From: Sphingopyxis jiangsuensis | GTDB taxonomy: Bacteria; Pseudomonadota; Alphaproteobacteria; Sphingomonadales; Sphingomonadaceae | Direction: 5' to 3' | DNA: 64,000 bases | Assembly (NCBI RefSeq): GCF_016734905.1 | Contig: NZ_JAERPO010000002.1 | Location: 124,001 to 188,000, forward strand | Shown: piece by piece, positions 44,090 through 53,022 of the stretch | Numbering within the stretch: position 1 is the stretch's first letter | Layout: every line of letters begins with the position of its first letter | Made by a program: the position numbers and the translations under genes | Notes under the pieces: model-generated | Seen by the model: only the letters and a program-made list of their open reading frames with translations | Told to the model about the DNA's origin: nothing | Database searches by the model: none

Positions 44090-44560
44090 TCAATTCACCG
44101 CGTCGGGCGGCGCGATCGGGACGAGCAGTGGCAGCGCCGCAATCCCGTCGTCGTGAAGCGCCTGCACCTCGTCGGGCGACGCCTGGCCGTGGATCAGATC
44201 TTCGGGCGCACGTCCTTCATGCATGGCACGCGCGGCGTCCGCGAATTCGCGGCCGACCCAGCGCGACTGGGGCAGAAGCTCGGCCTGCTTCGCCGCGATC
44301 TCGGCAACCACGCGGCGGACAAGTTCGGGCGAGAGCGGCGTATCGCCCGACGTGGTGGGTGTGGCGGGTGCTGATACAGCACGGCTGTTCGACTTGGCAC
44401 CGACGCGCGGCGCCATCACTGCCTTTTTGATATCGCCGTCGCCGCACACGGGGCAAGCGATCAGCCCGCGTTGCTGTTGTTCGGCAAAACTCTCGCTGCT
44501 CGCGAACCAAGCCTCGAACCGGTGATCGCCGGCCGCACAGCAAAGATCAAAGACAATCAC
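44090..44560 (-). CDS. DUF1178 family protein
   Basis: 156 residues. It begins MIVFDLCCAAGDHRFEAWF with a Cys pair, and ACPVCGDGDIKKAVMAPRV supplies a second CxxC, so a zinc ribbon is likely. The C-terminal part has VGREFADAARAMHEGRAPE, a DUF1178 hallmark. The function is unknown; the family is conserved in alphaproteobacteria next to glutaredoxin and comF, as here. It uses a GTG start three bases after the glutaredoxin stop. Confidence 0.87.
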   Translation of the reverse strand: MIVFDLCCAAGDHRFEAWFASSESFAEQQQRGLIACPVCGDGDIKKAVMAPRVGAKSNSRAVSAPATPTTSGDTPLSPELVRRVVAEIAAKQAELLPQSRWVGREFADAARAMHEGRAPEDLIHGQASPDEVQALHDDGIAALPLLVPIAPPDAVN

Positions 44561-44563
44561 GGG

Positions 44564-44824
44564 TCAGGCCGATCCCAGCAATGTATCGAGCGCCCCGCCC
44601 GCGTCGAGCGCCGCGAGGTCGTCGCTGCCGCCGATGTGGCGTCCGTCGATGAACACCTGCGGAACCGTCCGCCGTCCGCCCGCGCGCTCGACCATCGCAT
44701 CAAAGCCGGCGCGGTCCATGGTCACGTCGATTTCCCGATATTCGGCTCCCTTCTTGTCGAGCAGCGACTTGGCGCGCGTGCAGAAGGGGCAGAGGAATTT
44801 CGTATAAACTTCAATCTTCGCCAT
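44564..44824 (-). CDS. grxC: Glutaredoxin 3
   Basis: At 86 residues this is a standard class I dithiol glutaredoxin with active site CPFC (residues 12-15), TVPQVFIDG and the GSDDLAALD glutathione-binding end. It reduces disulfides in the cytosol with glutathione. Its start overlaps the end of comF by 14 bases and DUF1178 follows three bases after it, so the three genes form one operon. Confidence 0.95.
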   Translation of the reverse strand: MAKIEVYTKFLCPFCTRAKSLLDKKGAEYREIDVTMDRAGFDAMVERAGGRRTVPQVFIDGRHIGGSDDLAALDAGGALDTLLGSA

Positions 44825-45740
44825 TTGGCTTACCTGTCATCCTTTCGTCATTGATATCGGAATCCAACGACGCAAAGTCAAATATGTTGCCAGTCATCAG
44901 AGATTCGGGAACGACGCGCGCCCATGTCAGTGCCGACACGCGCGCGGCGCCGCTGCGGCGCAGAACGCGCGCCGCGGCGCGCAAAGTCGCCCCGCTGGCA
45001 TGGACATCGTCGATCAGCACGACATGGCGTCCGGCCGCGCGCGCCTTGGCATGCGGCGCCAATGCGAAGGCGCCCGCAACGATGCGTTCACGCTCGCGCC
45101 GCCGCTTGCCGCGGAGCGATGCGGTCGATTTGGTGCGCAGGAGCAGCCGGTGGTCGCACTCGGCGCCCGTCAGCCGCGCGAGCGCATCGACGACGAGTGC
45201 CGCCTGGTTGAACCCCCGCGACCAGAGCCGCCAGCGATGCAGCGGCACCGGCACAAGGAGCATCGCGTCGACTGGCCCCAGCGCCGCAAGCCGCCGCGCC
45301 ATGAACTGCGCCATCAACTGCGCGTGCCCGGTGCGTCGTCCATATTTGAGACGTAGCGCCACGGTCCGCGCGATCTTCCCATAGGCGACCGCTGCGGGGG
45401 CACCGTCGAACGGCGGCGGGTCGGCAAGGCATGCGCCGCACGACAGCGGCGCCGCTGCCAGCGCAGTGGGCAACGGAATCGAACATTGCATGCACGCCGG
45501 ACCGTCGAGAAAATCGAGCGCCGACCAGCACTCAAGGCAAAATTGCCGGTCGGCGCCGACGATCACGCCGCACCCCGGGCAACGCGGCGGCAGCGCGTAA
45601 TCGACGAGCGCGGACGCCGCAGCGCGCAGCGCACGCCACAGGTCAGGCGCCCGTGTCACCCCGGCGATTTCGGCGTCCCCCGCTGCCGTGTCCATCAGGG
45701 GCTTGTGAAGCATCGCGTGCGACGGCACAAGCGCGCGCAT
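44811..45740 (-). CDS. comF: ComF family protein (phosphoribosyltransferase-like)
   Basis: 309 residues. The N-terminal zinc-ribbon part has CPGC, CLEC and CMQC pairs (residues 50-95). The phosphoribosyltransferase-like domain has VPVPLHRWRLWSRGFNQA and the PRPP-type motif HVVLIDDVHASGATL. ComF proteins take part in DNA uptake and recombination; alphaproteobacterial members may act in recycling nucleotides. The ATG at 45740 has AGGGGG seven bases upstream. Its start codon overlaps that of the divergent methyltransferase gene in the tetramer CATG, so each promoter lies inside the other gene. Confidence 0.9.
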   Translation of the reverse strand: MRALVPSHAMLHKPLMDTAAGDAEIAGVTRAPDLWRALRAAASALVDYALPPRCPGCGVIVGADRQFCLECWSALDFLDGPACMQCSIPLPTALAAAPLSCGACLADPPPFDGAPAAVAYGKIARTVALRLKYGRRTGHAQLMAQFMARRLAALGPVDAMLLVPVPLHRWRLWSRGFNQAALVVDALARLTGAECDHRLLLRTKSTASLRGKRRRERERIVAGAFALAPHAKARAAGRHVVLIDDVHASGATLRAAARVLRRSGAARVSALTWARVVPESLMTGNIFDFASLDSDINDERMTGKPNGED

Positions 45741-46590
45741 GGCGCATCCCCCTGCCCCGCTTTTTTCGACCGCACGCCTCCGCGCGCAGCGCGACCGGAT
45801 GGGCGTCCAGCCCGCCGAAGCGAACTTCCTTGCGCCGATCATCGCCGAAACCTTGCTCGACCGGCTTGCGATGGTGACGCGCCCGTTGCCGCGCGTCCTG
45901 CTCATCGGCGCACACGATGCCGCTCTCGCTGACCAGTTGCGTGCTGCGGCAAACACGCTAACGCTATTCGAAGCGGGGCCGCGCCTCGCCGCCGCACGCG
46001 GTGCCTTGGTCGGCGAGGCCGATGCGATCGATCTGCCGTTCGAAAGCTTTGACCTGATTGTCTGGCCGGGCGGCCTCGAAAGCGTCAACGACGTGCCGGG
46101 CGCTCTCGTTCGCATGCGCGCGCTGCTCGCACCCGACGGGCTGCTTCTGGGCGCTTTCGTCGGCGACGGCAGCCTTGCGCGACTACGGCGCGCGCTGGTC
46201 AGCGAGGGTGTTCGTTCAGTCGCGCGCCTGCATCCCCAAATCGACCTATCGGCGATGGGCAATCTGCTCCAGCGGACCGGTTTTGCGCTTCCTGTCGTCG
46301 ATGTCGACGCACTGACGGTGCGTTATGGCGATTTTTTTGCGCTTGTCCGCGACCTGCGCGCGGCCGGCCTGTCGAACCAGATGGCCGCCGCACCGCCGCC
46401 CTTGACGCGCGAGGAGGCCGCGCTGGTCGCTGCCGCCTTTGCTGCGCAAGCCGATCCCGACGGCCGGACCGCCGAACAGTTTCGAATTGTCCATTTCAGC
46501 GGTTGGGCACCGCATCCCGACCAGCCGAAGCCCGCACGCCGCGGCAGCGGTACGGCGTCGCTGGCCGACGCGCTGAAATCGAAGGATTAA
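45739..46590 (+). CDS. Class I SAM-dependent methyltransferase (NDUFAF5/BioC-like)
   Basis: 283 residues. The N-terminus PPAPLFSTARLRAQRDRM resembles the alphaproteobacterial relatives of NDUFAF5. It is followed by a Rossmann methyltransferase with VLLIGAHDAALADQLRAA as motif I and LPFESFDLIVWPGGLE in place of the usual SNLALHW-type segment. NDUFAF5 helps assemble respiratory complex I; the bacterial role is not established. The 3' end overlaps mutT by four bases. The C-terminal Pro/Arg-rich tail is of low complexity. Confidence 0.82.
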   Translation: MAHPPAPLFSTARLRAQRDRMGVQPAEANFLAPIIAETLLDRLAMVTRPLPRVLLIGAHDAALADQLRAAANTLTLFEAGPRLAAARGALVGEADAIDLPFESFDLIVWPGGLESVNDVPGALVRMRALLAPDGLLLGAFVGDGSLARLRRALVSEGVRSVARLHPQIDLSAMGNLLQRTGFALPVVDVDALTVRYGDFFALVRDLRAAGLSNQMAAAPPPLTREEAALVAAAFAAQADPDGRTAEQFRIVHFSGWAPHPDQPKPARRGSGTASLADALKSKD

Positions 46591-47015
46591 ACCAGCGCTT
46601 CCAGAAGCCCGATGAGCGGCTTGTCGGCAGGCGGCATCGGCAGGCTGTGCAATTCGACGGGGCGGACCCAGCGCAGCGCGCTCGCGTGCTGCGCGGTGGG
46701 CGCCCCCCGCCATTTGCGGCAAACATAGACGAGCAGCAACAGGTGCTGATCGCCGAGGGTGTCACTTGCAAAACAGGCTGGCGCAAGGCACGCCGCCTCG
46801 ACATCGATCGCCAGTTCCTCGTGCAATTCGCGGATCAGAGCCGCTTCGGGCGTTTCGCCAGGCTCGATCTTGCCGCCCGGAAACTCCCACAGCCCCGCCA
46901 TCGGCTTTCCCTCGGGACGCTGCTGAACGAGCAGCCGACCGTCGCGATCGACGAGCGCCGCCGCGACTACAATGAGACAATTATTCGGCGGATTTCCGCC
47001 ATTTTCTACGGACAA
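46587..47015 (-). CDS. mutT: MutT-type Nudix hydrolase (8-oxo-dGTP diphosphatase)
   Basis: 142 residues with a full Nudix box, GGKIEPGETPEAALIREL followed by HEELAI. The preceding RPEGKPMAGLWEFPG is the MutT signature. It hydrolyses 8-oxo-dGTP to the monophosphate and so limits A:T to C:G errors. There is no ATG before the fold. The TTG start at 47015 is supported by AGGAAGG about eight bases upstream. The gene diverges from the first Flp pilin gene. Confidence 0.9.
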   Translation of the reverse strand: MSVENGGNPPNNCLIVVAAALVDRDGRLLVQQRPEGKPMAGLWEFPGGKIEPGETPEAALIRELHEELAIDVEAACLAPACFASDTLGDQHLLLLVYVCRKWRGAPTAQHASALRWVRPVELHSLPMPPADKPLIGLLEALV

Positions 47016-47081
47016 ATTGTTAACCTTCCTGTGCGATTGTCGGCAGCCTCGGGAACTATCACTTCAGTTAGGGGTGGAACA

Positions 47082-47258
47082 ATGCGCAACATTATCAGGC
47101 TGATGCGGTCGACCAGGGCCGCCACAGCCGTCGAATATGGGCTGATTCTGGCGCTCATCTTTATGGCGGCGCTGGGCGCCATGACTGCGGTCGGTGAATC
47201 GGCGATCGCCATGTGGAACAATGTGTCCGACACGACAGCCGACGCCATAGGCCGCTGA
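47082..47258 (+). CDS. Flp family type IVb pilin (1)
   Basis: 58 residues. A short basic leader (MRNIIRLMRSTRA) runs into ATAVEYGLILALIFMAALG, the Flp pilin helix with the essential Glu-Tyr pair at the prepilin processing region. AGGGG lies before the ATG. It would be processed by a TadV-type peptidase and assembled by the Tad machine, no other part of which is in this window. The C-terminus is diverged relative to pilin 2, so it may be a minor pilin. Confidence 0.88.
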   Translation: MRNIIRLMRSTRAATAVEYGLILALIFMAALGAMTAVGESAIAMWNNVSDTTADAIGR

Positions 47259-47396
47259 AATGTCCGAATTCGGGACTTCAACCAGCGATTTGCCCGTGTT
47301 GGCATTAAGTTTTTCAAAACCAATTCCACTTAAACCGGCCAGTGTTGACCACGACCAGACTGTCAACAGGGTAAGTGACTTGTCAGGAGACCAGAC

Positions 47397-47561
47397 ATGA
47401 AGTTCATCAAAAAGTTCGTTCGCGACACCAAGGCCGCGACCGCCATCGAATATGGCCTGATCGCCGCTCTCATCGCCGTTGCCGGCATCACCGCGATGAC
47501 CGCGGTCGGCGAAAGCGTCAGCGGTACGTTCAAAGAAGTCAAGGATGGCCTCGATAAGTAA
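47397..47561 (+). CDS. Flp family type IVb pilin (2)
   Basis: 54 residues beginning MKFIKKFVRDTKAATAIEYG with the hydrophobic helix and Glu-Tyr pair of Flp pilins. It is about as long as the first copy and very similar across the helix (AATAxEYGLI, ALIAVAGITAMTAVGES). AGGAGA precedes the ATG. A strong terminator follows, so the pair probably form one or two short transcripts. The two were likely produced by tandem duplication. Confidence 0.9.
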   Translation: MKFIKKFVRDTKAATAIEYGLIAALIAVAGITAMTAVGESVSGTFKEVKDGLDK

Positions 47562-47610
47562 GCCATTCGCGTCGCCGCACTCGATCGCGGCGCACGAACG
47601 ATAAAGGAAA

Positions 47611-47638
47611 GGGCGGTGGAGCAATCCACCGCCCTTTT
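47611..47638 (+). terminator. Rho-independent terminator after the pilin genes
   Basis: A 10-bp perfect stem (GGGCGGTGGA / TCCACCGCCC) with a GCAA tetraloop is followed by TTTT. It ends the pilin transcript and separates it from the convergent protease gene. Confidence 0.92.
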
Positions 47639-47666
47639 CGATTCTTCCCATGTCGGGCGCTTGGCC

Positions 47667-49181
47667 TCAACGGTTGGCGTAAACGACGATCTTGACCTTT
47701 TGCCCCGGCGTCAGTCGGCTCCCCGCATTCAACCGGTTGAGCACCTGGAAGCGTTCGGACTGATAGTTGGTGTAGGCCATGCGCCGCGACAGGCTCGCTA
47801 CCGTATCGCCGCTTTGCACCGTTACCACATCGATCCGCCGCGGACGTACCGCCGACGCCTCGCTCGCGCTCAGCCGCCGGACGCTGTTGAACATCGAATT
47901 GAACGTCCCCGCACCGCCCGCTTTCGTCAGCGCCACGAAATGAAAGGCGCTGCTGCCCGAAAATTCATAGGCAAAGACGGTGACGTCGACCTGTCCCGAC
48001 TGGGTATTCGCGCGCGCGACCGAATAATAGGCGGGAATGCCGCCCACCGTCGTGCGCTGGACCGTCCCCGGCGACAGCGTCGTGTTGCCCGCCACCACGC
48101 GAAAGGCCGACGCGATATAAGCGTTCATGTCGCCATTATAGGCGCCGGTCGTGAATTGCGCCTGCCCGCCGTTGCCGCTGACGGTCACGGCGGTGGTGCC
48201 ATTCTGCATCCCATAGCCGTTCGGGACGGTGAAGCGCAGCCGCAGGTCGGGATGGATGAACTCGCGTCCCTCGACCACGCCCTGCGCCGGGTCGTCGCCA
48301 TAGAGCACACCGTCGACCGACGCGAGGAAGGTGTCGGCATTGCGCATACCGCCGCTGCCGCCGAAGCGCTGCGCGAGCGTCTGCGCGTTGCGGACGCGCG
48401 ATGCCGGATCGGGGTGCGTACTCGCCCATTCCGGGAGCGAGCGCGCATCGCCGCCCGACAGGCGCGCCTCGAGGCTCGTCTGGTTCGCAAGGCTCGCCAG
48501 CATCGTCGACAGCGCGAGCGTGTCATAGCCGGCGCTACGCAGATACTGGACGCCCAGCTGATCGGCTTCCAGTTCCTGTCCGCGCGAGAATCCAAGGGTC
48601 GCCAGCTGTGCGACCTGCATCGCATTGTTCTGGAGAAGGCCGCCGAGCCCGCCGAGCAGGCCACCCTGGTCGCCGATCGCGCCGCCCAGCACGGCGCCCA
48701 GCACACCGAGGATGGTGTTGCGTGTTGCCGCGCTCTGCCGCTTCTTGCTGTGCTGCGCCGCGACATGGCCGACCTCGTGCCCCAGCACCCCCGCCAGCTC
48801 GGCCTCGTCATTCATCAGCGCCATCAGCTGGCGCGTGACATAGATATATCCGCCCGGGATCGCGAAGGCGTTGTTCACCGGCGAGTTGAGCAAGGTGACG
48901 GTAAAATCGCTGCGCGCGTTCGAGAGCCCCGACTGCACCGCGATATTCTGGCCCACCCGGCCCACATAGGCCGTCTGCGACCCGCTATAGGCGCCCCCGA
49001 ATTCCTGGAGCAACTGCGGGTGTGCATCGGCGCCCTGTTTGCGCTCGGCGGCCGAAATGGTCGTCGCCGTCTTTATTTCGCCGGTGGTGCGCGCATCGGC
49101 GGGGGCGGTCGCGCTGCCCCCCGCCATTGCGCATCCGGCAAGCGCGGCGACCATTGCGAGCGCCGTCATCGAGCGAGCCAT
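47667..49181 (-). CDS. M48 family metalloprotease lipoprotein with LysM-like tail
   Basis: The precursor has a lipoprotein signal, MARSMTALAMVAALAGC. An M48 peptidase domain contains the zinc motif LGHEVGHVAAQH and a downstream Glu in ELEADQLGVQYL. A C-terminal LysM-like repeat, QSGDTVASLSRRMAYTN to LTPGQKVKIVVY, should hold it to the cell wall. It resembles the BepA/YfgC type of periplasmic protease that helps assemble or degrade outer-membrane proteins. GGGAGG seven bases before the ATG at 49181 decides the start over a more distal ATG at 49211. It lies alone between the pilins and accA. Confidence 0.9.
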   Translation of the reverse strand: MARSMTALAMVAALAGCAMAGGSATAPADARTTGEIKTATTISAAERKQGADAHPQLLQEFGGAYSGSQTAYVGRVGQNIAVQSGLSNARSDFTVTLLNSPVNNAFAIPGGYIYVTRQLMALMNDEAELAGVLGHEVGHVAAQHSKKRQSAATRNTILGVLGAVLGGAIGDQGGLLGGLGGLLQNNAMQVAQLATLGFSRGQELEADQLGVQYLRSAGYDTLALSTMLASLANQTSLEARLSGGDARSLPEWASTHPDPASRVRNAQTLAQRFGGSGGMRNADTFLASVDGVLYGDDPAQGVVEGREFIHPDLRLRFTVPNGYGMQNGTTAVTVSGNGGQAQFTTGAYNGDMNAYIASAFRVVAGNTTLSPGTVQRTTVGGIPAYYSVARANTQSGQVDVTVFAYEFSGSSAFHFVALTKAGGAGTFNSMFNSVRRLSASEASAVRPRRIDVVTVQSGDTVASLSRRMAYTNYQSERFQVLNRLNAGSRLTPGQKVKIVVYANR

Positions 49182-49328
49182 CCGTGAACCTCCCAGTTTC
49201 GCGATCGTCATGTCTGTTTATCCCTGATTGCATGGGGCGCAAGCGGGGCGAGCAGGCCGTCGCTTGGCGGTCATGCAATAGGGAACGCGACGAACGCCGT
49301 TCAGGTTCCGGCGCGCGGCTCGCTGCTC

Positions 49329-50276
49329 TCAGGCGCGGCCCATCGCCAGGAATTTTTCTTCGCGAGCGGCGAGGAGTGCATCGCGCGGCAGCCCCGACAG
49401 CTTGTCGAGCTCGCGCGCAATCGCGTCGCCGAGCGACTTGATCGCAATTTCCGGCGCCCTGTGTGCGCCGCCCACCGGCTCGGGAACGATCGCATCGATG
49501 ATCTTGAGCGCCAGCAAATCCTGCGCCGACATCTTCATCGCCGCTGCCGCATCGGCTGCCTTGTCCGACGTGCGCCACAGGATCGACGCGCAGCCTTCGG
49601 GCGAGATCACCGAATAGACCGCATGTTCGAACATCAGCACCCGGTTCGCCGCCGCGAGCGCGATCGCGCCGCCCGATCCGCCTTCGCCGACGATCGCCGC
49701 AACCATCGGCACACCAAGCGCGAGGCATTGTTCGGTCGAACGCGCGATCGCTTCGGCCTGCCCGCGTTCCTCGGCCTGAATTCCCGGGAAAGCGCCCGAC
49801 GTGTCGACCAGCGTCACCACCGGCAACCCGAAACGGTCGGCAAGCTGCATCAGACGGATCGCCTTCCGATAGCCCTCCGGCTTTGCCATCCCGAAATTAT
49901 GCTTCATGCGCGAGGGAATATCGTCGCCCTTTTCGTGACCGATCACCATCACGCGGCGTCCGCGGAAGCGCGCAAGCCCGCCGAGGATCGCCTGATCGTC
50001 GCCGAAATTGCGGTCGCCCGCGAGCGGCATCCAGTCGTCGAAGAGTCCCGCGACATAATGTTTGAAATGCGGGCGATCGGGATGGCGCGCAACCTGCGTC
50101 TTTTGCCATGGCGTCAGCTTGGCATAGATTTCGCGCAACAATTTCGAGGACTTATCCTCCAGTCTTGCGATATCATTGTCGATGTTGAGCGTCGGATCGC
50201 CGCCCATTTCGCGCAGTTCCGCAATCTGCCGGTCGAGCGCCGCCACCTGTTTTTCGAAATCAAGAAAGCCTGTCAT
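49329..50276 (-). CDS. accA: Acetyl-CoA carboxylase carboxyltransferase subunit alpha
   Basis: This 315-residue AccA has the family N-terminus FLDFEKQVAALDRQIAELRE and the crotonase-like active region GLPVVTLVDTSGAFPGIQAE, followed by GEGGSGGAIALAAANR. With AccD it transfers carboxyl from biotin to acetyl-CoA to make malonyl-CoA, the first step of fatty-acid synthesis, in the cytosol. It lies 11 bases after xerD on the same strand. Nothing unusual is seen. Confidence 0.97.
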   Translation of the reverse strand: MTGFLDFEKQVAALDRQIAELREMGGDPTLNIDNDIARLEDKSSKLLREIYAKLTPWQKTQVARHPDRPHFKHYVAGLFDDWMPLAGDRNFGDDQAILGGLARFRGRRVMVIGHEKGDDIPSRMKHNFGMAKPEGYRKAIRLMQLADRFGLPVVTLVDTSGAFPGIQAEERGQAEAIARSTEQCLALGVPMVAAIVGEGGSGGAIALAAANRVLMFEHAVYSVISPEGCASILWRTSDKAADAAAAMKMSAQDLLALKIIDAIVPEPVGGAHRAPEIAIKSLGDAIARELDKLSGLPRDALLAAREEKFLAMGRA

Positions 50277-50287
50277 GGCGCAGAGCG

Positions 50288-51199
50288 CTAGGCCGAAGGC
50301 GGCTTCAGGTCAACGCCGTCCATCCCCGCCAGCGGGTGACGCCGGTTGACCAGTTCGACAAGGCGGCGGCTGTCGACATGCGTGTAAATTTCGGTCGTCG
50401 CAATGTCGGCATGACCGAGCAGCGTCTGCAACGTGCGCAGGTCTGCCCCGCCCTCGAGCAGGTGGGTGGCAAAGGCGTGGCGCAGCACGTGCGGGCTGAC
50501 CGACGCCGGTTCGATCCCGGCGCGTGCCGCGAGATCGCGCAGCAACTGGAACAGGCGCACGCGCGACAGATGCGCCTTGCCTGACGGAAACAGCCACGGC
50601 GAAGCGTCGCCCACCAGCGGCAGCCAGCGGTCGAGTGCCGTCCGCGCCCGCGCCGACAGTGGAACCAACCGCTCCTTGTCGCCTTTTCCGCGTACGATCA
50701 GAAATTCGCGCGCCCCGCCGACCGCGCGGCGTGGCAGGCTGACGAGTTCGCTCGCGCGCAGCCCCGAACCATAGAGCAATTCAAGGAGGAGGAGCAGGCG
50801 AACAGCCGCGGGAAGCGGGGCATCTCCTGCCGCTTCCTCGCTCGCCACGGCGAACAGCCGCTCGACGTCGGCGTGCGACAGGATGCGCGGCAGCGGACGC
50901 CGCGTCGCGGGCCGCGCGATGTCGAGCGCAGGGTTGTCGCTGCGGTCGCCTTCGTCGAGCAGGAAAGCATAGAATTGGCGCAGCGCGGACAATTTGCGCG
51001 CCGCGCTGCTCGCCGCAAGCGAAGAATAAGCCGCCATCAAATCGCGCAGCGCCGCCTGGTCGGCGTTGCCCAGCGTCCCGCGCACCAACTCGGCGGCTTG
51101 TTCAAGGTCGCGGCGATAGGCGACGAGCGTGTTGCGCGATGCCCCGCGCTCGGCCGCCATCATCTCGAGAAAACGGTCGATCAGCGACCCGTCAGCCAT
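50288..51199 (-). CDS. xerD: Site-specific tyrosine recombinase XerD-like
   Basis: 303 residues with the N-terminal SAM-like core-binding domain (ERGASRNTLVAYRRDLEQ) and the C-terminal catalytic domain. The catalytic Arg is in SGLRASELVSL, His-x-x-Arg in HVLRHAFATHLL, His in LLGHADIATTE and the Tyr nucleophile in IYTHVDSRRLVEL. The chromosomal place beside accA and the aro genes, with no mobile flank, fits the housekeeping dimer-resolving XerD that works with FtsK at dif. It should not be mistaken for the integrase of the island to the left. Confidence 0.93.
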   Translation of the reverse strand: MADGSLIDRFLEMMAAERGASRNTLVAYRRDLEQAAELVRGTLGNADQAALRDLMAAYSSLAASSAARKLSALRQFYAFLLDEGDRSDNPALDIARPATRRPLPRILSHADVERLFAVASEEAAGDAPLPAAVRLLLLLELLYGSGLRASELVSLPRRAVGGAREFLIVRGKGDKERLVPLSARARTALDRWLPLVGDASPWLFPSGKAHLSRVRLFQLLRDLAARAGIEPASVSPHVLRHAFATHLLEGGADLRTLQTLLGHADIATTEIYTHVDSRRLVELVNRRHPLAGMDGVDLKPPSA

Positions 51200-51222
51200 T
51201 GTTCCTCAGCGCCGCGCGCCGC

Positions 51223-53022
51223 TCAAACACGGACGAGCGCTTCGGCCGCAATCATGCGGGCTTCGGCTTCCAGCCCAACCTCGCGCAGCGCACGTACGAT
51301 GTAATAGAGATGATAAGGCGGCACCTTGGCCCATTCGCCCTGCATCCCCGCCGCAGCGATCAGCGCGACCATAGCGGGTTCGCGGCGCTCGGCCGCTGCC
51401 ATGATCGCACGCGTCCAGCGCGTCTGCTTGCCAAGGTCGGCGTTCAGGCTGCGCGCCGCCGACGCGGCCTCTCCCGCATCGATCCGCCCGAGCCCCGACA
51501 GGCCAGCAAGCAGGAACTTCGAGCGCAGCGAATCGGCGCTGTCGTCATCGCCCGCGAAATTTCCGATTGCACCCGCATCGGTGCCGCCAAGCGGACGCGG
51601 CGCGCCAACGGCCAGGACGCCCCACGCGCGCGATCCTGCCGCGAGTTTCGGCGCCCAGGCTGCGGCGTTGCGATCATAGCCGCCCGCGAGCATCGAGCCC
51701 AAAAGTTGCCACGGATCGTCGTCAACGTCGGCCGATGTCGGCACACCCGCCGCTGCCCGCGCTGTCGCGACGAGCGCGGCATAGCTTTGCGCGGCCCCGG
51801 TTGCACCGCTCCACAGGCTTTCCATCGCGGCATAGCGGTCGGCACCCGTTTCGCCCGCATGGGCGGTGCGCAGCAACGCGACTTGGTCGGCGAGTTCGGC
51901 CGACGGCTCGGCCACCTCCGATGCGGCGCTGAGCAACGACACATAGGCATCGCTCGACAGCACGCCCCGCGCAGCGGCGGTCGGCGCGGCGGCGACGCGG
52001 TCGGCCATCTCGCTCATCGGCGCGAGGACGGTCCAGCTGCGCATATAATCGGGAGCTGCGGCGCGAAGCTCGGCGGGCACCTCGACCGCGGTCGCGGTCG
52101 CCATGCCGAATCGCCAACTCGTCAGGCGGTCGACGTTCGTCCATTCGATGGTCGTCGAGCGACGCCCGGCTCCCGTTGCGCCGAGGACGCGTTCGGCGAT
52201 GAGGACGTCGAAATTCTTGATCCGCCCGCTCGACCGGACGCGTGAAATCGCCCAGCCGGCAGGTCCCGCCTCCCCCGACAACCCTGCGCAAATACCGGAG
52301 GCGAGCCGCCAAGTATGTTCGTCGCCATGCGCCAGGCCGGCGGGGACATAGGGACACATGCCCGCCGGATCGGCGGTCGCGAGATAGCTTTGCTGCGCGA
52401 CCTGCACGAGCCGCGGCGACGCGCGGTCATAATCGACCGACTGGACGACCATCCGTGCGGCGATCGATTCCCCCATGCGCAGCAACAGCGCGGCGCGATC
52501 GGCGGCAAGATCGGCGCCGTTGATCGTCGACGGCGTGTCGAGCGCCGACGCGAGCGCGCGGCGCAATAATATCTGACCCCAACGCGACGCCAGATTCCCG
52601 TTGGTGTGGCGCATGATCGCTGCGGCATATTGTCCGCGCACGCCGAGGGCATCGGGCACTAGTCCGCCCGTGTCGGGCGTCAGCGGACCAACGCGCGTCA
52701 GCTTGCGGCGCGTGCCCGGCGGAAGGTCGTATTTGAGCGTCCCGGGTTCGACCTCTTCCTCGTCTTCGCCGTCGTCGCTGTCGCCGGCCTGAACGGTGGG
52801 AGTGACGGCGGGCGGCGCGACGCTTCCGGAGGCGGGCGGCGTGCCCTGCGAAGGCGTCGGCGTCGCGGTCGGTGCCGGTGCGGGACGCGGCGCGGGGGTT
52901 TCGGGCGGGCTGCCAAAACCCTCGGGAAGCAGCGATTCCTGCGCAATCGCCGGAAGCACGAGCGCCGCGGCAATCGCCGAGCCGGAGAGGCCCAATGTCA
53001 GCGTCAGCAATTTCTTCGTCAT
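51223..53022 (-). CDS. Hypothetical periplasmic protein, alanine-rich (sphingomonad type)
   Basis: A 599-residue protein I cannot assign to a family. It has a signal peptide (LTLGLSGSAIAAALVLPAIAQ) and a proline/threonine-rich linker (PAPAPTATPTPSQG). An acidic stretch (DSDDGEDEEEVEPG) leads to a long alanine-rich helical region of about 470 residues. Repeated helical hairpins would suit a TPR/Sel1-like scaffold, but no clear repeat consensus is visible. It starts four bases inside the end of the small membrane protein gene (ATGA overlap), so the two are translationally coupled. Its location between xerD and aroK on the minus strand hints at a role in envelope biology; this is inference. Confidence 0.75.
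   Translation of the reverse strand: MTKKLLTLTLGLSGSAIAAALVLPAIAQESLLPEGFGSPPETPAPRPAPAPTATPTPSQGTPPASGSVAPPAVTPTVQAGDSDDGEDEEEVEPGTLKYDLPPGTRRKLTRVGPLTPDTGGLVPDALGVRGQYAAAIMRHTNGNLASRWGQILLRRALASALDTPSTINGADLAADRAALLLRMGESIAARMVVQSVDYDRASPRLVQVAQQSYLATADPAGMCPYVPAGLAHGDEHTWRLASGICAGLSGEAGPAGWAISRVRSSGRIKNFDVLIAERVLGATGAGRRSTTIEWTNVDRLTSWRFGMATATAVEVPAELRAAAPDYMRSWTVLAPMSEMADRVAAAPTAAARGVLSSDAYVSLLSAASEVAEPSAELADQVALLRTAHAGETGADRYAAMESLWSGATGAAQSYAALVATARAAAGVPTSADVDDDPWQLLGSMLAGGYDRNAAAWAPKLAAGSRAWGVLAVGAPRPLGGTDAGAIGNFAGDDDSADSLRSKFLLAGLSGLGRIDAGEAASAARSLNADLGKQTRWTRAIMAAAERREPAMVALIAAAGMQGEWAKVPPYHLYYIVRALREVGLEAEARMIAAEALVRV

Noticed and set aside
46503..47258. Long plus-strand frame that ends in the first Flp pilin
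   Set aside because: Most of it is antisense to mutT; the pilin itself has its own ATG at 47082 with AGGGG upstream.
50288..51199. XerD-like recombinase as integrase of the tRNA-Arg island
   Set aside because: It lies outside the repeats, in the core block with accA, and has the housekeeping XerD sequence; islands use divergent integrases next to the tRNA.
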